Assembly (NCBI RefSeq): GCF_029215975.1 | Contig: NZ_JAEMVD010000001.1 | Span: 1-64,000, forward strand | Origin: Sulfurimonas sp. SAG-AH-194-C20 | GTDB lineage: Bacteria; Campylobacterota; Campylobacteria; Campylobacterales; Sulfurimonadaceae | Length of the DNA stretch: 64,000 bases | Reading direction: 5' to 3' | Shown: in pieces, positions 10,322-19,640 of the stretch | Numbering within the stretch: the first letter of the stretch is position 1 | Layout of the letters: each line of letters opens with the position of its first letter | Program-made: the position numbers and the translations under genes | The notes under the pieces: generated by a model | What the model saw: the letters and a program-made list of their open reading frames with translations, nothing else | The model's database searches: none | What the model was told of the DNA's origin: nothing

Positions 10322-10333
10322 GAGAACCTAATT

Positions 10334-11086
10334 ATGAACTTAGCTAAATATAGTGCAAGTGGTAATGATTTTGTTATATTTTCAAGTGATAAAAAAGAAG
10401 ATAGAGCAGAGTTAGCAAAAGTACTCTGTCACCGTCAAGATGGTGTAGGCGCTGATGGGCTTATAGTTGTAGTTCCTAGTGTTGCGTATGACTTCGAGTG
10501 GGAGTTTTACAATGGGGATGGAAGTAAAGCTGATATGTGCGGTAACGGAAGTCGTGCTTGTGCTCACTATGCACTAAATAACGGGTATGCAAAAGAGAAG
10601 ATGAGCTTTTTAACGGGTGCTGGCGTTATAAACGCAGAGGTAAGCAAAAACACTCTTAAAGGTGCTATGGTTAAAAGTGAACTTACTCCTCCTGTGATTA
10701 TAGATAAAAATATCAACTTTAATGATAAAACTTGGTGGCTAATAAACACCGGTGTCCCTCACTTGGTTTGTATGCAAGATAATGTGAATAGTTTTGATTT
10801 AGTTGAAGCTAGAGAACTTCGTAATAAGTACAATGCAAATATAAATATCTGTTGTGTTGTAGGCGAAAATTTACAGGTGAGAACATATGAGCGCGGTGTT
10901 GAAGATGAAACACTTGCATGTGGGACAGGAATGGCGGCTTGTTTTTATAGAGCTTTACTTGAAAAGCAAGTAAACGACTCAATAGAGGTTTACCCAACAA
11001 GTGGAGAGACTCTTTATTTAGGGATAAATGAGAGAACTATCACTTTTGAGGGTAGGGTTGTTAATACTTTTAATACGGAGTGGTAA
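10334..11086 (+). CDS. dapF: diaminopimelate epimerase
   Basis: DapF converts LL- to meso-diaminopimelate for lysine and peptidoglycan. In 250 residues it has the YSASGNDFV N-terminus and the two catalytic cysteines in MCGNGSRACAHY (C69) and LACGTGMAAC (about C196). The ribosome binding site aggagaa precedes the ATG. It is the last gene of the coaE operon and converges with prfA. Confidence 0.96.
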   Translation: MNLAKYSASGNDFVIFSSDKKEDRAELAKVLCHRQDGVGADGLIVVVPSVAYDFEWEFYNGDGSKADMCGNGSRACAHYALNNGYAKEKMSFLTGAGVINAEVSKNTLKGAMVKSELTPPVIIDKNINFNDKTWWLINTGVPHLVCMQDNVNSFDLVEARELRNKYNANINICCVVGENLQVRTYERGVEDETLACGTGMAACFYRALLEKQVNDSIEVYPTSGETLYLGINERTITFEGRVVNTFNTEW

Positions 11087-11121
11087 GTTTAACTGATTAA
11101 TATTTTGTTGAGGAGTGGAAA

Positions 11122-12189
11122 TTAAAGTCCAGCAGCCTCAACGATTTTAGCTTGGTTATCAGCGATGAGAGGTTCTACAACTTCATCCATTAAACCACTA
11201 CTCATAATCTCATTTAAGCGATAAAGAGTTAGGTTTATTCTATGGTCACTCATACGGTTTTGTGGGTAGTTATATGTACGGATTCGTCCAGATCTATCAC
11301 CACTTCCTACTTGTGCAGCACGTTCTGCTGCATTTTCTGACTGTTGTGCTTGAAGTTCAAGGTCAAAAAGTCTTGCTTTAAGAACTTTCATCGCTTTTTC
11401 ACGGTTTTTATGTTGTGATTTTTGATCTTGGTTGGTTACAACCAGACCAGATGGTAAGTGAGTGATACGTACAGCAGAATCTGTTGTATTTACCGACTGA
11501 CCACCACAACCAGATGAACGCATAACGTCAATTTTGAGGTCTTTATCTTCAATGACTACTTCAACATCATCAACTTCAGGCATTACTGCTACTGTAATTG
11601 CGGATGTATGAACTCGTCCTTGAGATTCTGTTTGTGGAACACGCTGAACTCTATGAGTCCCGCCTTCGTATTTCAAACGACTATAAACCTGTTCACCTTT
11701 GATAAGTGCTGTAATCTCTTTGTACCCACCTGCATCTGAAGGAGAGGAAGATAAAATCTCTATCTTCCACTCTCTTAAGTCAGCATAACGAGTGTAAGCA
11801 TCAAATAAATCGCCTACAAAGATTGCAGCTTCATCACCACCAGCACCAGCACGAAGTTCCACGATGATATTTCTATCATCATTTGGATCTTTTGGTAGTA
11901 GTAGTACTTTTATCTCTTCTTCGAGTTCTGGTTTTCGAGGTTCAAGTTCTTTGAGCTCCTCTTTTGCCATATCTCCCATTTCTGAATCGCCGAGCATATC
12001 TTTTGTGTCTGCTATATCTGCAACGAGTGTTTGATACTCTTTTGCTTTTTCAACGATTGGTAAAAGGTTTGATTGTTCTCTTGAGAGGTCTGTCATGCGT
12101 TTGATGTCAGAGGTGATGTCAGGTGAACTCAGCAGTTCGCCGAGTTCGTTATAACGAGTGATAAACGGAGTTAGTTTATCTGCAAGCAT
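11122..12189 (-). CDS. prfA: peptide chain release factor 1
   Basis: RF1 recognises UAG and UAA stop codons and triggers peptide release. At 355 residues it has normal length. The GGQ motif is present in [17 protein letters not shown] (about residue 230), and the codon-recognition region contains the P-x-T type tripeptide of RF1 rather than the SPF of RF2. The gene lies 14 bases after rpsT on the minus strand, an order typical for Campylobacterota. Confidence 0.96.
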   Translation of the reverse strand: MLADKLTPFITRYNELGELLSSPDITSDIKRMTDLSREQSNLLPIVEKAKEYQTLVADIADTKDMLGDSEMGDMAKEELKELEPRKPELEEEIKVLLLPKDPNDDRNIIVELRAGAGGDEAAIFVGDLFDAYTRYADLREWKIEILSSSPSDAGGYKEITALIKGEQVYSRLKYEGGTHRVQRVPQTESQGRVHTSAITVAVMPEVDDVEVVIEDKDLKIDVMRSSGCGGQSVNTTDSAVRITHLPSGLVVTNQDQKSQHKNREKAMKVLKARLFDLELQAQQSENAAERAAQVGSGDRSGRIRTYNYPQNRMSDHRINLTLYRLNEIMSSGLMDEVVEPLIADNQAKIVEAAGL

Positions 12190-12203
12190 AAATTATGCTC
12201 TAA

Positions 12204-12464
12204 TTATATTGCGTTTACAGATTTGTGTAGACGACTTACTTTTCTAGCAGCAGTCTCTTTTTTAAGAATACCTTTGCTTACGAATTTATGAATCTGTTGG
12301 TTAGCAACTTTGAATGCAGCTTGTGCTTCTTCTTTGTTACCAGCTTCAACTGCTGTGTTTACATCTTTAACTATGTTTTTAAGACGAGTTCTATAGAAAC
12401 GGTTACGTTCAGTACGAACGAGTGTTTGACGAATTCTCTTAATTGATGACTTGTGATTTGCCAT
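12204..12464 (-). CDS. rpsT: 30S ribosomal protein S20
   Basis: This is a small basic protein of 86 residues ([20 protein letters not shown] start) that binds 16S rRNA in the body of the small subunit. The ribosome binding site aaaaaagga precedes the ATG. Its leader contains, about 100-170 bases upstream, the large inverted repeat at 12561-12637, which could be part of the transcript if the promoter lies beyond it. Confidence 0.97.
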   Translation of the reverse strand: MANHKSSIKRIRQTLVRTERNRFYRTRLKNIVKDVNTAVEAGNKEEAQAAFKVANQQIHKFVSKGILKKETAARKVSRLHKSVNAI

Positions 12465-12560
12465 TATGAGTCCTTTTTTGGAATTTAAGTTCGCAATAAT
12501 AGCTTAAAAATAATTAAAATTAAGTTAAAGGGTGGTAAAATGCTTTAATTCGTGGTTACC

Positions 12561-12637
12561 GTTGTTATAAGTAGACAAAAAAAGAGAACAAATCCTCCCT
12601 CCGGTCTGAGTCTCTTCCTTTGTCTACTTATAACAAC
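12561..12637. repeat. 19-bp perfect inverted repeat with C/T-rich loop between rpsT and glmM
   Basis: The sequence gttgttataagtagacaaa (12561-12579) is exactly complementary to 12619-12637. Within the 39-base interior, aagaga and tctctt can pair, leaving the loop aacaaatcctccctccggtc. On the plus strand this loop holds two CCTCC (anti-Shine-Dalgarno-like) units. On the minus strand it reads ggagggagga, with Shine-Dalgarno-like or CsrA-type GGA motifs. There is no T-run on either side, so it is not an ordinary terminator. It could be a ribosomal-protein leader for rpsT, a small RNA or an interspersed repeat. Confidence 0.65.
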
Positions 12638-12684
12638 TACTGCCTTGAAGTTAGAATATTTTGTGTGAAATAGGGAGAAAAGGG

Positions 12685-14028
12685 ATGATGAAATTATTCG
12701 GAACAGATGGTGTGAGAGGTGAAGCTGGTACATTTTTGAGTGCTGAGGTTGCTATGAAAGTGGCTATGGCTGCTGGGATTTACTTAAAGTCTCGTGCTGT
12801 AACAAATAGGATTCTTGTGGGTAAAGATACTCGTAGAAGTGGATATATGATAGAGAATGCTATTGTATGTGGTCTTACAGCTATTGGGTACGATGTTATC
12901 GAAGTTGGTCCTATGCCTACTCCAGCTATCGCTTACATCACCGAAAATATGCGTTGTGATGCAGGTATTATGATTTCTGCTTCACATAATGCATTTGAAG
13001 ATAATGGTATAAAGTTTTTTGATGCTAGAGGTGATAAGTTTTCTACTGAAGATGAAGCAAAAATAGAAGCTATTTATTTTAATGAAGAGAAACTTCAAGA
13101 AGCTCAAGTTACTGGTAAAAAGATAGGTAAAGCTAAACGCATAGATGATGTCATCGGACGTTATATAGTGCAACTTAAAAACTCTTTTCCTGTCCACATG
13201 ACACTTCAGGGAATGCGCATAGTGTTAGATACGGCAAATGGAGCAGCATATAAGGTAGGACCTACCGTTTTAGAAGAGTTAGGTGCTGAAGTTATCATTC
13301 TTAACAACAAACCTGACGGTTATAACATTAACGAAGGTTGTGGTGCACTACATCCTAAGGGAGTAAGTGATACAGTTATTGAGTATCGTGCTGACTTAGG
13401 GATTGCCCTTGATGGGGATGCTGATAGACTTGTTGTAGTAGATGAGAAAGGCGAAGTGGTTGATGGGGATCAGCTTATCGGTGCTTTAGGTGTTCACTTA
13501 AACGAGAGAGGCTGTTTAAAAGGTAAAGGTGTTGTTGCTACTGTTATGAGTAACCAAGGTTTGGGTGATTATATGGAAGCAAATAGTTTAAAACTTTGGC
13601 GTTCAAGTGTTGGAGACAAGCATGTTCTAGAGATAATGAAAAAAGAGGGTATTAATTTTGGTGGAGAGCAGAGCGGACATGTAATCATGCATGATTTTGC
13701 TAAAACTGGAGATGGTCTTGTGAGTGCTCTTCAAGTTCTTGCTCTATTATTAGCAACAAAAGAGAAAGCCTCTAAAGTGCTTCGTCCCTTTAAACTTTAC
13801 CCTCAAAAATTAGTAAATTTACGTGTACAAAATAAAATACCACTAGAAAATATAAAAGGACTTCCAGAGAAGCTTAAAGCACTTGAGGAAGAAGATATCC
13901 GTCATCTTGTACGTTACTCTGGAACGGAAAATAAACTTCGTATTTTACTCGAAGCAAAAGATGCAAAACTTATGAATACTCGTATGGATGAGATGAGCGA
14001 GTTTTTTACCAAAGCTTTAAATGCCTAG
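12685..14028 (+). CDS. glmM: phosphoglucosamine mutase
   Basis: GlmM interconverts glucosamine-6-phosphate and glucosamine-1-phosphate for UDP-GlcNAc. The 447-residue product starts [12 protein letters not shown]. The track start (TTG at 12661) would add eight residues with no ribosome binding site, while agggag lies 7 bases before 12685; 12688 is an equally possible ATG. The phosphoserine loop is IMISASHN (Ser about 100), the metal loop is LDGDADR, and the sugar loop (GGEQSGH) and phosphate loop ([10 protein letters not shown]) are present. It is followed by lspA with an 8-base overlap. Confidence 0.95.
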   Translation: MMKLFGTDGVRGEAGTFLSAEVAMKVAMAAGIYLKSRAVTNRILVGKDTRRSGYMIENAIVCGLTAIGYDVIEVGPMPTPAIAYITENMRCDAGIMISASHNAFEDNGIKFFDARGDKFSTEDEAKIEAIYFNEEKLQEAQVTGKKIGKAKRIDDVIGRYIVQLKNSFPVHMTLQGMRIVLDTANGAAYKVGPTVLEELGAEVIILNNKPDGYNINEGCGALHPKGVSDTVIEYRADLGIALDGDADRLVVVDEKGEVVDGDQLIGALGVHLNERGCLKGKGVVATVMSNQGLGDYMEANSLKLWRSSVGDKHVLEIMKKEGINFGGEQSGHVIMHDFAKTGDGLVSALQVLALLLATKEKASKVLRPFKLYPQKLVNLRVQNKIPLENIKGLPEKLKALEEEDIRHLVRYSGTENKLRILLEAKDAKLMNTRMDEMSEFFTKALNA

Positions 14029-14476
14029 TCATACTCTGCGTTTAGGTGCTGTTTTATTTTTTACTCTTGCGGGTATCTTTATAATAGACCAAAATATTAA
14101 GATGCTTTTTGTTGATGGTTTTCGTTACTATACTGATTGTATAGATTTGATTTTAGTTTACAACAGAGGTGTGGCATTTTCAATGTTTAGCTTTTTGCAC
14201 GAGTATCTAAAGTATATACAGTTAGTACTTGTAAGTGGTGTTTTGGGCTATGTTTTTTATCTTAATAAACTCTGTTTTGCGATACCTGCTGGGTTTTTAC
14301 TTGGTGGGGCATTTTCCAACATCTATGATAGGTTTATTCATGGTGGTGTTGTAGATATGGTCTACTGGCACTGTGGATTTAACTTTGCAGTTTTTAATTT
14401 TGCTGATGTGATGATTGATGTTGCCGTTGTCTGGATACTCATTTTAAATTTTAAAGCACATTGGTGTAAAAGCTAG
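14021..14476 (+). CDS. lspA: lipoprotein signal peptidase (signal peptidase II)
   Basis: LspA cleaves prolipoprotein signal peptides in the inner membrane; several lipoproteins in this window would be substrates. The protein has 151 residues and four hydrophobic segments. Catalytic regions are [11 protein letters not shown] and [12 protein letters not shown], with the second active-site Asp in the latter and [13 protein letters not shown] before it. It overlaps glmM by 8 bases, the same pair as in other Campylobacterota. Confidence 0.93.
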   Translation: MPSHTLRLGAVLFFTLAGIFIIDQNIKMLFVDGFRYYTDCIDLILVYNRGVAFSMFSFLHEYLKYIQLVLVSGVLGYVFYLNKLCFAIPAGFLLGGAFSNIYDRFIHGGVVDMVYWHCGFNFAVFNFADVMIDVAVVWILILNFKAHWCKS

Positions 14477-14553
14477 ATAAAAGCAGTTTTTCGCTAATAT
14501 ACAGCAAAAGAGTAGTTATAAACTCGCTTAACTAACAAAAATAAAGGAAATTG

Positions 14554-15846
14554 ATGGAAATCAAATCAAATAGAATCGATAGTGCAAATGCAGAAATTAC
14601 TGCTACAATCTCAATGGATGAGGTAAATGTTAACCTAGAAAAAATGGCTAAACAACTTAGTAAAACTGCTAAAGTTCAAGGTTTTCGTAAGGGTAAAGTT
14701 CCTGTTGCAATTGTGAAAAAACAGTACGGACAAAAACTAGTAGAAGATGCTGAAGCTGAATCACTTCGTGAAGTTATGGCTAAAGGTTTAGATGAGTTAA
14801 ATATCTCTAATGACTCTTTAATGGGTGAGCCAAATATTACTAAATTTGAAAAAACTGAAAACTCTATAGAAGTTGCTATAAAAGTAGCAACTCGTCCAAG
14901 TATTGAGCTAGGTGATATTACTAAGTCTGTTCCAGACTTTAAAAAACCTGCTATTTCAGACAAAGATGTTAATGCTAGAATCAAAGAACTTGCAGAACAA
15001 AATGCACCTTTAGTTGACATCAAACGTAACCGTAAAATGAAAGAGGGTGACACTGCTGTTATCGACTTTGAAGGGTCTATTGATGGTGTTTTATTTGATG
15101 GAGGAGCTGGTAAAGACCATGCACTTCTTTTAGGTTCTAACTCTTTCATCCCTGGGTTTGAAAACCAACTTGTTGGTGTGAAACGTGATGAAGAAGTAGT
15201 TGTTAAGGTTACTTTTCCTGAGAACTATGGCGGAGACTTAGCTGGTAAAGATGCTGAGTTTAAAGTAAAAGTCAATCAAGTTCAAGTAAAAGAAGAAGTT
15301 GAAATCAACGACGAACTTGCAAAGAAAATGATGCCAGGTGAAGAGAATGCTTCTTTAGAAGAACTTACTAAGCAGGTAAAAACACAGTTAGAAAATGAAG
15401 CTCTTGGTAAACTTTACAATGAAGACCTTAAACCAAAACTTTTAGATACTTTAGTAAATGCTTTAACTTTCGACTTACCGGAATTTGTTGTTGAACAAGA
15501 AATAGATATGGCACTAAACAAAAAAGCTGGAACTATGAGCGAAGAAGAAGTTCAAGAACTTCGAGATAGTAGAGAAAAGCTAGATACTCTTCGTGAGACT
15601 TTCCGTGATGACGCTGTAAAAAGTGTACGTGCTACATTTATCATCGACTCTATTGCTATAGAAAAAGGCGTGAAGATAGAAGAACAAGAAGTTATGCAGA
15701 CTATTTACTATGAAGCGATGCAAATGGGTCAAGATCCTCAAAAAGCTTATGAGCAGTACAAAGAAGCTGGATATTTACCAGCTATCCAAATGTCAATGGT
15801 AGAAGATAGAGTTCTCTCTGGTCTTCTTAACGATAAGATAGCGTAA
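14554..15846 (+). CDS. tig: trigger factor, ribosome-associated chaperone
   Basis: This is a 430-residue peptidyl-prolyl isomerase and chaperone at the ribosome exit tunnel. The N-terminal ribosome-binding signature is GFRKGKVPVAIVKKQYG (about residues 45-60). The FKBP-type domain (about 150-235) contains GDTAVIDFEGSIDGVLFDGG and FIPGFENQLVG. The helical C-terminal domain follows. The ATG at 14554 follows aaggaaatt; the track start one codon earlier is TTG. The tig-clpP spacing is only 3 bases, and the next genes continue to def. Confidence 0.95.
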   Translation: MEIKSNRIDSANAEITATISMDEVNVNLEKMAKQLSKTAKVQGFRKGKVPVAIVKKQYGQKLVEDAEAESLREVMAKGLDELNISNDSLMGEPNITKFEKTENSIEVAIKVATRPSIELGDITKSVPDFKKPAISDKDVNARIKELAEQNAPLVDIKRNRKMKEGDTAVIDFEGSIDGVLFDGGAGKDHALLLGSNSFIPGFENQLVGVKRDEEVVVKVTFPENYGGDLAGKDAEFKVKVNQVQVKEEVEINDELAKKMMPGEENASLEELTKQVKTQLENEALGKLYNEDLKPKLLDTLVNALTFDLPEFVVEQEIDMALNKKAGTMSEEEVQELRDSREKLDTLRETFRDDAVKSVRATFIIDSIAIEKGVKIEEQEVMQTIYYEAMQMGQDPQKAYEQYKEAGYLPAIQMSMVEDRVLSGLLNDKIA

Positions 15847-15849
15847 GTT

Positions 15850-16440
15850 ATGTCTTATATTCCATATGTAGTAGAAAAATCAGGACGTGGTGAGCGTTCT
15901 TATGACATCTTCTCTCGTCTACTTAAAGATAGAATTATCATGTTAAGTGGAGAAGTTAACGATCAAGTTGCTTCTACTATAGTTGCTCAGTTGCTATTTC
16001 TTGAAGCGGAAGATCCAGAAAAAGATATTTACTTTTACATCAACTCTCCAGGTGGTGTTGTAACTGCGGGAATGGCTATTTTTGATACTATGAACTATAT
16101 TCGTCCTGCTGTTGCAACTATTTGTATTGGTCAAGCAGCATCAATGGGTGCATTTCTCTTATGTGCTGGTGAGAAAGGTAAGCGATATGCTCTTCCTCAT
16201 GCTCGTATCATGATTCACCAACCTTCAGGTGGAGCACAAGGTCAAGCAACTGACATTGCTATTCAAGCAGAAGAGATTCTTCGTATGAGAGCAGAACTCA
16301 ATGGAATCATCGCTAAAAATACAGGTCAAACTGTAAAACAAGTAGAAAAAGATACTGAACGAGATAACTTTATGAGTGCCACAGAGTCACAAAAATATGG
16401 TATGATTGATGAAGTGTTAATTAAGAACGACAAGAAGTAA
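15850..16440 (+). CDS. clpP: ATP-dependent Clp protease proteolytic subunit
   Basis: ClpP is a serine protease that forms the proteolytic chamber used with ClpX/ClpA. The protein has 196 residues and no long propeptide. Catalytic Ser98 lies in [11 protein letters not shown], His123 in [10 protein letters not shown], and an Asp in the [13 protein letters not shown] segment. The tig-clpP order matches other bacteria. Confidence 0.97.
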   Translation: MSYIPYVVEKSGRGERSYDIFSRLLKDRIIMLSGEVNDQVASTIVAQLLFLEAEDPEKDIYFYINSPGGVVTAGMAIFDTMNYIRPAVATICIGQAASMGAFLLCAGEKGKRYALPHARIMIHQPSGGAQGQATDIAIQAEEILRMRAELNGIIAKNTGQTVKQVEKDTERDNFMSATESQKYGMIDEVLIKNDKK

Positions 16441-16449
16441 GGATTAGAA

Positions 16450-17511
16450 ATGGCAGGAACTCTTAGAAGTAGAAATCGTAGAAACATAGATGATACTATG
16501 GAAGAAAAATCTACTAAACAAGTTCATGCTATAGAGGCACTAGGTGTAAATAGTGCTACTAGTGATATAGAAATTTATGCTAAAGAAGTGCTTCACTCCC
16601 TTATATCAGATAATTTACCACCAACACCAAATAATTTTTCACTCTATTTTGATAGACTTCTAGAGGATAAAAGCGATAGTCTACGTAAGCAGATACATTC
16701 GATGTTGGAACTTGAAGAAAGTAATGATGCGGAGAATAGTATTCGACTAGAACAAACACTCAAACAAGGATTTAATTCTATAAAAGGAATTTTGGGTGCG
16801 ACAGCGAATTTATACAAGAACATGTCTCTGATGACAAAGATTTTAGATCAACGTAAAAAAGAACTCGGTTCCCATCCTGAAGTTCAAGAAGCAGTAGGAA
16901 TTATTACCACGCTTGAGGGCGATGTAAGTAAATTAAACTCCATCTTAAAAACACAGAGCTCCCAAATGAAGGGAATCTACGATGATACTGCAAAAATAGT
17001 TAAAACAGTAGAAAATGAAACTATTTTTGATAATCAATTTGGTGTATACAATAAGCGCTATCTTCTTTCAAAACTAGAGCAAGAGATGGGACTCGTAAAA
17101 GAGTTTAACCACACTAGTTCTCTTATTATGATTGAACTGTCTAGAAACTTGATAAAAAGTATTAATAATGATAAAGCGACACTTTTAATGACAAGAACAA
17201 TTGCTAGATTATTTTTAAAAACCTCAAGAAGAAGCGATATTGTAGCCCACTATGGAAAAGGTGCTTTTGTAATGCTTTTGAAGCACACGGATATAGAAAG
17301 TGCTAAAAAGGCAAGTGAAAGACTTTGCGATTTAGTCTCAAATTCGAACTTCTTTTTAGCTGACCGTGAAATTCAACTGAAAATATCCATTGGTGTGACA
17401 AATATTGATGCAGAGTATTCTGTTGAAGAAATAATAGTGAGTGCTATGGATGGAATAGAAGCAGCATATGCAAAAAAAGACATAGACTACGCAGTCTCTC
17501 TAAGAACTTAA
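16450..17511 (+). CDS. GGDEF-family protein with degenerate active site
   Basis: This protein has 353 residues. An alpha-helical, coiled-coil-prone N-terminal half (to about residue 185) precedes a GGDEF-fold domain recognisable by FDNQFGVYNKRYLLSKLEQEM and RRSDIVAHYGKGAFVMLL. The signature GG(D/E)EF is changed to GKGAF, removing the metal-binding acidic pair, so diguanylate cyclase activity is unlikely. An RxxD inhibitory site is not evident. It has no membrane segments and is presumably cytoplasmic. It lies between clpP (9 bases) and def (6 bases), so it is co-expressed with protein-quality genes; the role is unknown. Confidence 0.75.
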   Translation: MAGTLRSRNRRNIDDTMEEKSTKQVHAIEALGVNSATSDIEIYAKEVLHSLISDNLPPTPNNFSLYFDRLLEDKSDSLRKQIHSMLELEESNDAENSIRLEQTLKQGFNSIKGILGATANLYKNMSLMTKILDQRKKELGSHPEVQEAVGIITTLEGDVSKLNSILKTQSSQMKGIYDDTAKIVKTVENETIFDNQFGVYNKRYLLSKLEQEMGLVKEFNHTSSLIMIELSRNLIKSINNDKATLLMTRTIARLFLKTSRRSDIVAHYGKGAFVMLLKHTDIESAKKASERLCDLVSNSNFFLADREIQLKISIGVTNIDAEYSVEEIIVSAMDGIEAAYAKKDIDYAVSLRT

Positions 17512-17517
17512 GTAAAT

Positions 17518-18033
17518 ATGAAACTAACGATAGTAGAGTACCCAGATAAAAGACTGCGTTTAAAATCTAAAGAGGTAAAAGTCTTTGATGAAAACCTCCA
17601 TAACATACTCGATGCAATGAATCCAATAATGATTAATACAAACGGAATAGGACTTGCAGCTATACAAGTAGCACATCCTATCCGCGCGCTTATAATAAAT
17701 ATTCCTGATGAAGAGGGGGAACAGCCTCCTGAAAACTTACTTGAGATAATAAATCCAGTGATTAGCAATAAAAGTGGTGAAATAAACTACAATGAGGGTT
17801 GTCTAAGTGTGCCTACATTTTACGAAGACATTATACGTTCAGAATCTTTAACACTTAACTATCAAGATAGACATGGAAATACTAAAAGACTTGAAGCAGA
17901 TGGTTTTTTAAGTATCGCACTTCAACATGAGATGGATCACCTAGAAGGTAAATTATTTATAGATAAGCTTTCGCCATCAAGACGAAGAAAGTTTGAAAAA
18001 GAGTATAAGCGTATGTTAAAAGGAAGAAAATAG
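17518..18033 (+). CDS. def: peptide deformylase
   Basis: This enzyme removes the formyl group from nascent proteins. In 171 residues all three family motifs are present: GIGLAAIQV, EGCLSVP (metal Cys) and QHEMDHLEG (two metal His and catalytic Glu). It belongs to the tig-clpP-(GGDEF)-def gene group of co-translational processing. Confidence 0.97.
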   Translation: MKLTIVEYPDKRLRLKSKEVKVFDENLHNILDAMNPIMINTNGIGLAAIQVAHPIRALIINIPDEEGEQPPENLLEIINPVISNKSGEINYNEGCLSVPTFYEDIIRSESLTLNYQDRHGNTKRLEADGFLSIALQHEMDHLEGKLFIDKLSPSRRRKFEKEYKRMLKGRK

Positions 18034-18119
18034 TCTTAAAACATGGCATTGTGTCATATTTTCCTACACGCGAGATAAATCCCGATATTATTTAAACAAT
18101 CTAAATAAAGGTTGTTGTT

Positions 18120-19628
18120 ATGAAAAGAGTTTTTTGTGCCACTTACGAGGGCCTAGATGCAAAAGTTGTTGAGGTAGAGAGTACTTTGACAAAAGGCTTA
18201 CCATCTTTTGGTCTTGTTGGAAAAGTAAGCATGGAAATCAACGAAGCAAAAGAGCGTGCAAAATCTGCACTACTGAGTAATGACTTTAAATTTCCCCCTA
18301 AACGCATAACAATCAATCTTGCTCCAAGTGATTTGAAAAAAGAGGGAAGTCAGTTTGATTTGAGCATGGCACTGCTTATCGCTATCTCTGATTTGAGTGA
18401 AGAACTTGATGATTGGTTCGTTTTTGGTGAGTTAGGACTAGATGGAGCTGTAAAAGAAAACACACAACTCTATCCACTTCTTTTATCATTGGCAAATCAA
18501 AACATCATAAAAAAAGCGATAGTTCCTTACGACTCTTTAGAAAAACTCTCAAAAATTCCTAATATAGCTTTTTATGGTGCAAAAACTTTAAATGAAGCAG
18601 TATCATTACTCCGTAATCAAAGGACTGCACAGCCTAGCATAGTTAGTTCTGAAATAGAATACCCAAGCTATGAAGTAGAGGGAGAAAAATATTTTTATGT
18701 AAAAGAGTATACAGAAGACTTTTTAGATGTTAAGGGGCAAGAAGTTGCAAAACGGGCTGCTCTCATAGCTGCTGCAGGTTTTCATAACATCATTTTTGAA
18801 GGAAGTCCTGGTTGTGGGAAAAGTATGATAGCTACTAGGCTTCGGTATATTTTGCCCTCGATGAACACTAGTGAAATTCTTGACTTAGCTAAGCTTCAAG
18901 TGCTAGATGGAGAAGAACCACTTTTTAAACCTCATAGAAATATGCGTAGTGTTCACCATACATCTACAAGTGCGAGCGTGTTTGGTGGGGGAAGTCATAA
19001 GGCAAAAATAGGAGAAGTGGGACTCTCTCACAATGGAATACTTTTTTTTGATGAGCTACCTCACTTTTCTAAGAGTGTTTTAGAGTCTCTACGTGAACCA
19101 ATGCAAGATGGTAAAATACGAATCTCACGAGTAAACTCCAAGGTTGAATACCCTGCTGACTTTCTTTTTATAGGGGCAATGAATCCATGTCCTTGTGGAA
19201 ACCTACTCAATGCACATAAAGAGTGTAGATGCAATGAGTTAGAGATACAGAGATACAAGAACAGGCTCTCAGACCCTTTTTTAGACAGAATAGACCTTAA
19301 TGTAGTGATGCAAAATGTAGCTGTATCTGACAAGCCAAGTTTGAGCTCAAAAGAGATGCATAAACTTGTAGTACAAACTCACATCATAAATAAAAAGCGC
19401 GGACAAAAAAGCTTTAATGCAAAACTAAATGACAAAGAGATAGAAGAGTTCTGCACTCTTGAGGGTGAGGCAAAAGAAGTTTTAGATATGGCGACTTCTC
19501 GTTTTGCTCTCTCGTTTAGAAGCATAAAAAAAGTTCAAAAAGTGGCTCGAACTATTGCTGATTTAGATGAGAGTGAGAGCATAAAAAAAGAGCACTTGCT
19601 TGAAGCACTCTCCTATAGAAGACGTTAG
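18120..19628 (+). CDS. comM: ComM/YifB-type Mg-chelatase-like AAA+ ATPase
   Basis: This protein has 502 residues. The N-terminal Lon-S5-like domain (ITINLAPSDLKKEGSQFDLSMA) is followed by the AAA+ chelatase module with Walker A EGSPGCGKSM (about residue 227) and Walker B ILFFDELPHF, and a C-terminal lid domain. ComM is a helicase that promotes branch migration during natural transformation; YifB is the older name. The ribosome binding site is aaaggttg, near the start. It converges with metH at a distance of 12 bases. Confidence 0.93.
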   Translation: MKRVFCATYEGLDAKVVEVESTLTKGLPSFGLVGKVSMEINEAKERAKSALLSNDFKFPPKRITINLAPSDLKKEGSQFDLSMALLIAISDLSEELDDWFVFGELGLDGAVKENTQLYPLLLSLANQNIIKKAIVPYDSLEKLSKIPNIAFYGAKTLNEAVSLLRNQRTAQPSIVSSEIEYPSYEVEGEKYFYVKEYTEDFLDVKGQEVAKRAALIAAAGFHNIIFEGSPGCGKSMIATRLRYILPSMNTSEILDLAKLQVLDGEEPLFKPHRNMRSVHHTSTSASVFGGGSHKAKIGEVGLSHNGILFFDELPHFSKSVLESLREPMQDGKIRISRVNSKVEYPADFLFIGAMNPCPCGNLLNAHKECRCNELEIQRYKNRLSDPFLDRIDLNVVMQNVAVSDKPSLSSKEMHKLVVQTHIINKKRGQKSFNAKLNDKEIEEFCTLEGEAKEVLDMATSRFALSFRSIKKVQKVARTIADLDESESIKKEHLLEALSYRRR

Positions 19629-19640
19629 TCTTTAGACATT

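Noticed and set aside
12545-12733. 62-codon minus-strand ORF across the inverted repeat
   Set aside because: It spans the perfect hairpin and the glmM start, with no ribosome binding site or known motif.
14676-15149. 157-codon antisense ORF inside tig
   Set aside because: The tig frame is well supported. The antisense frame is a shadow caused by codon bias.
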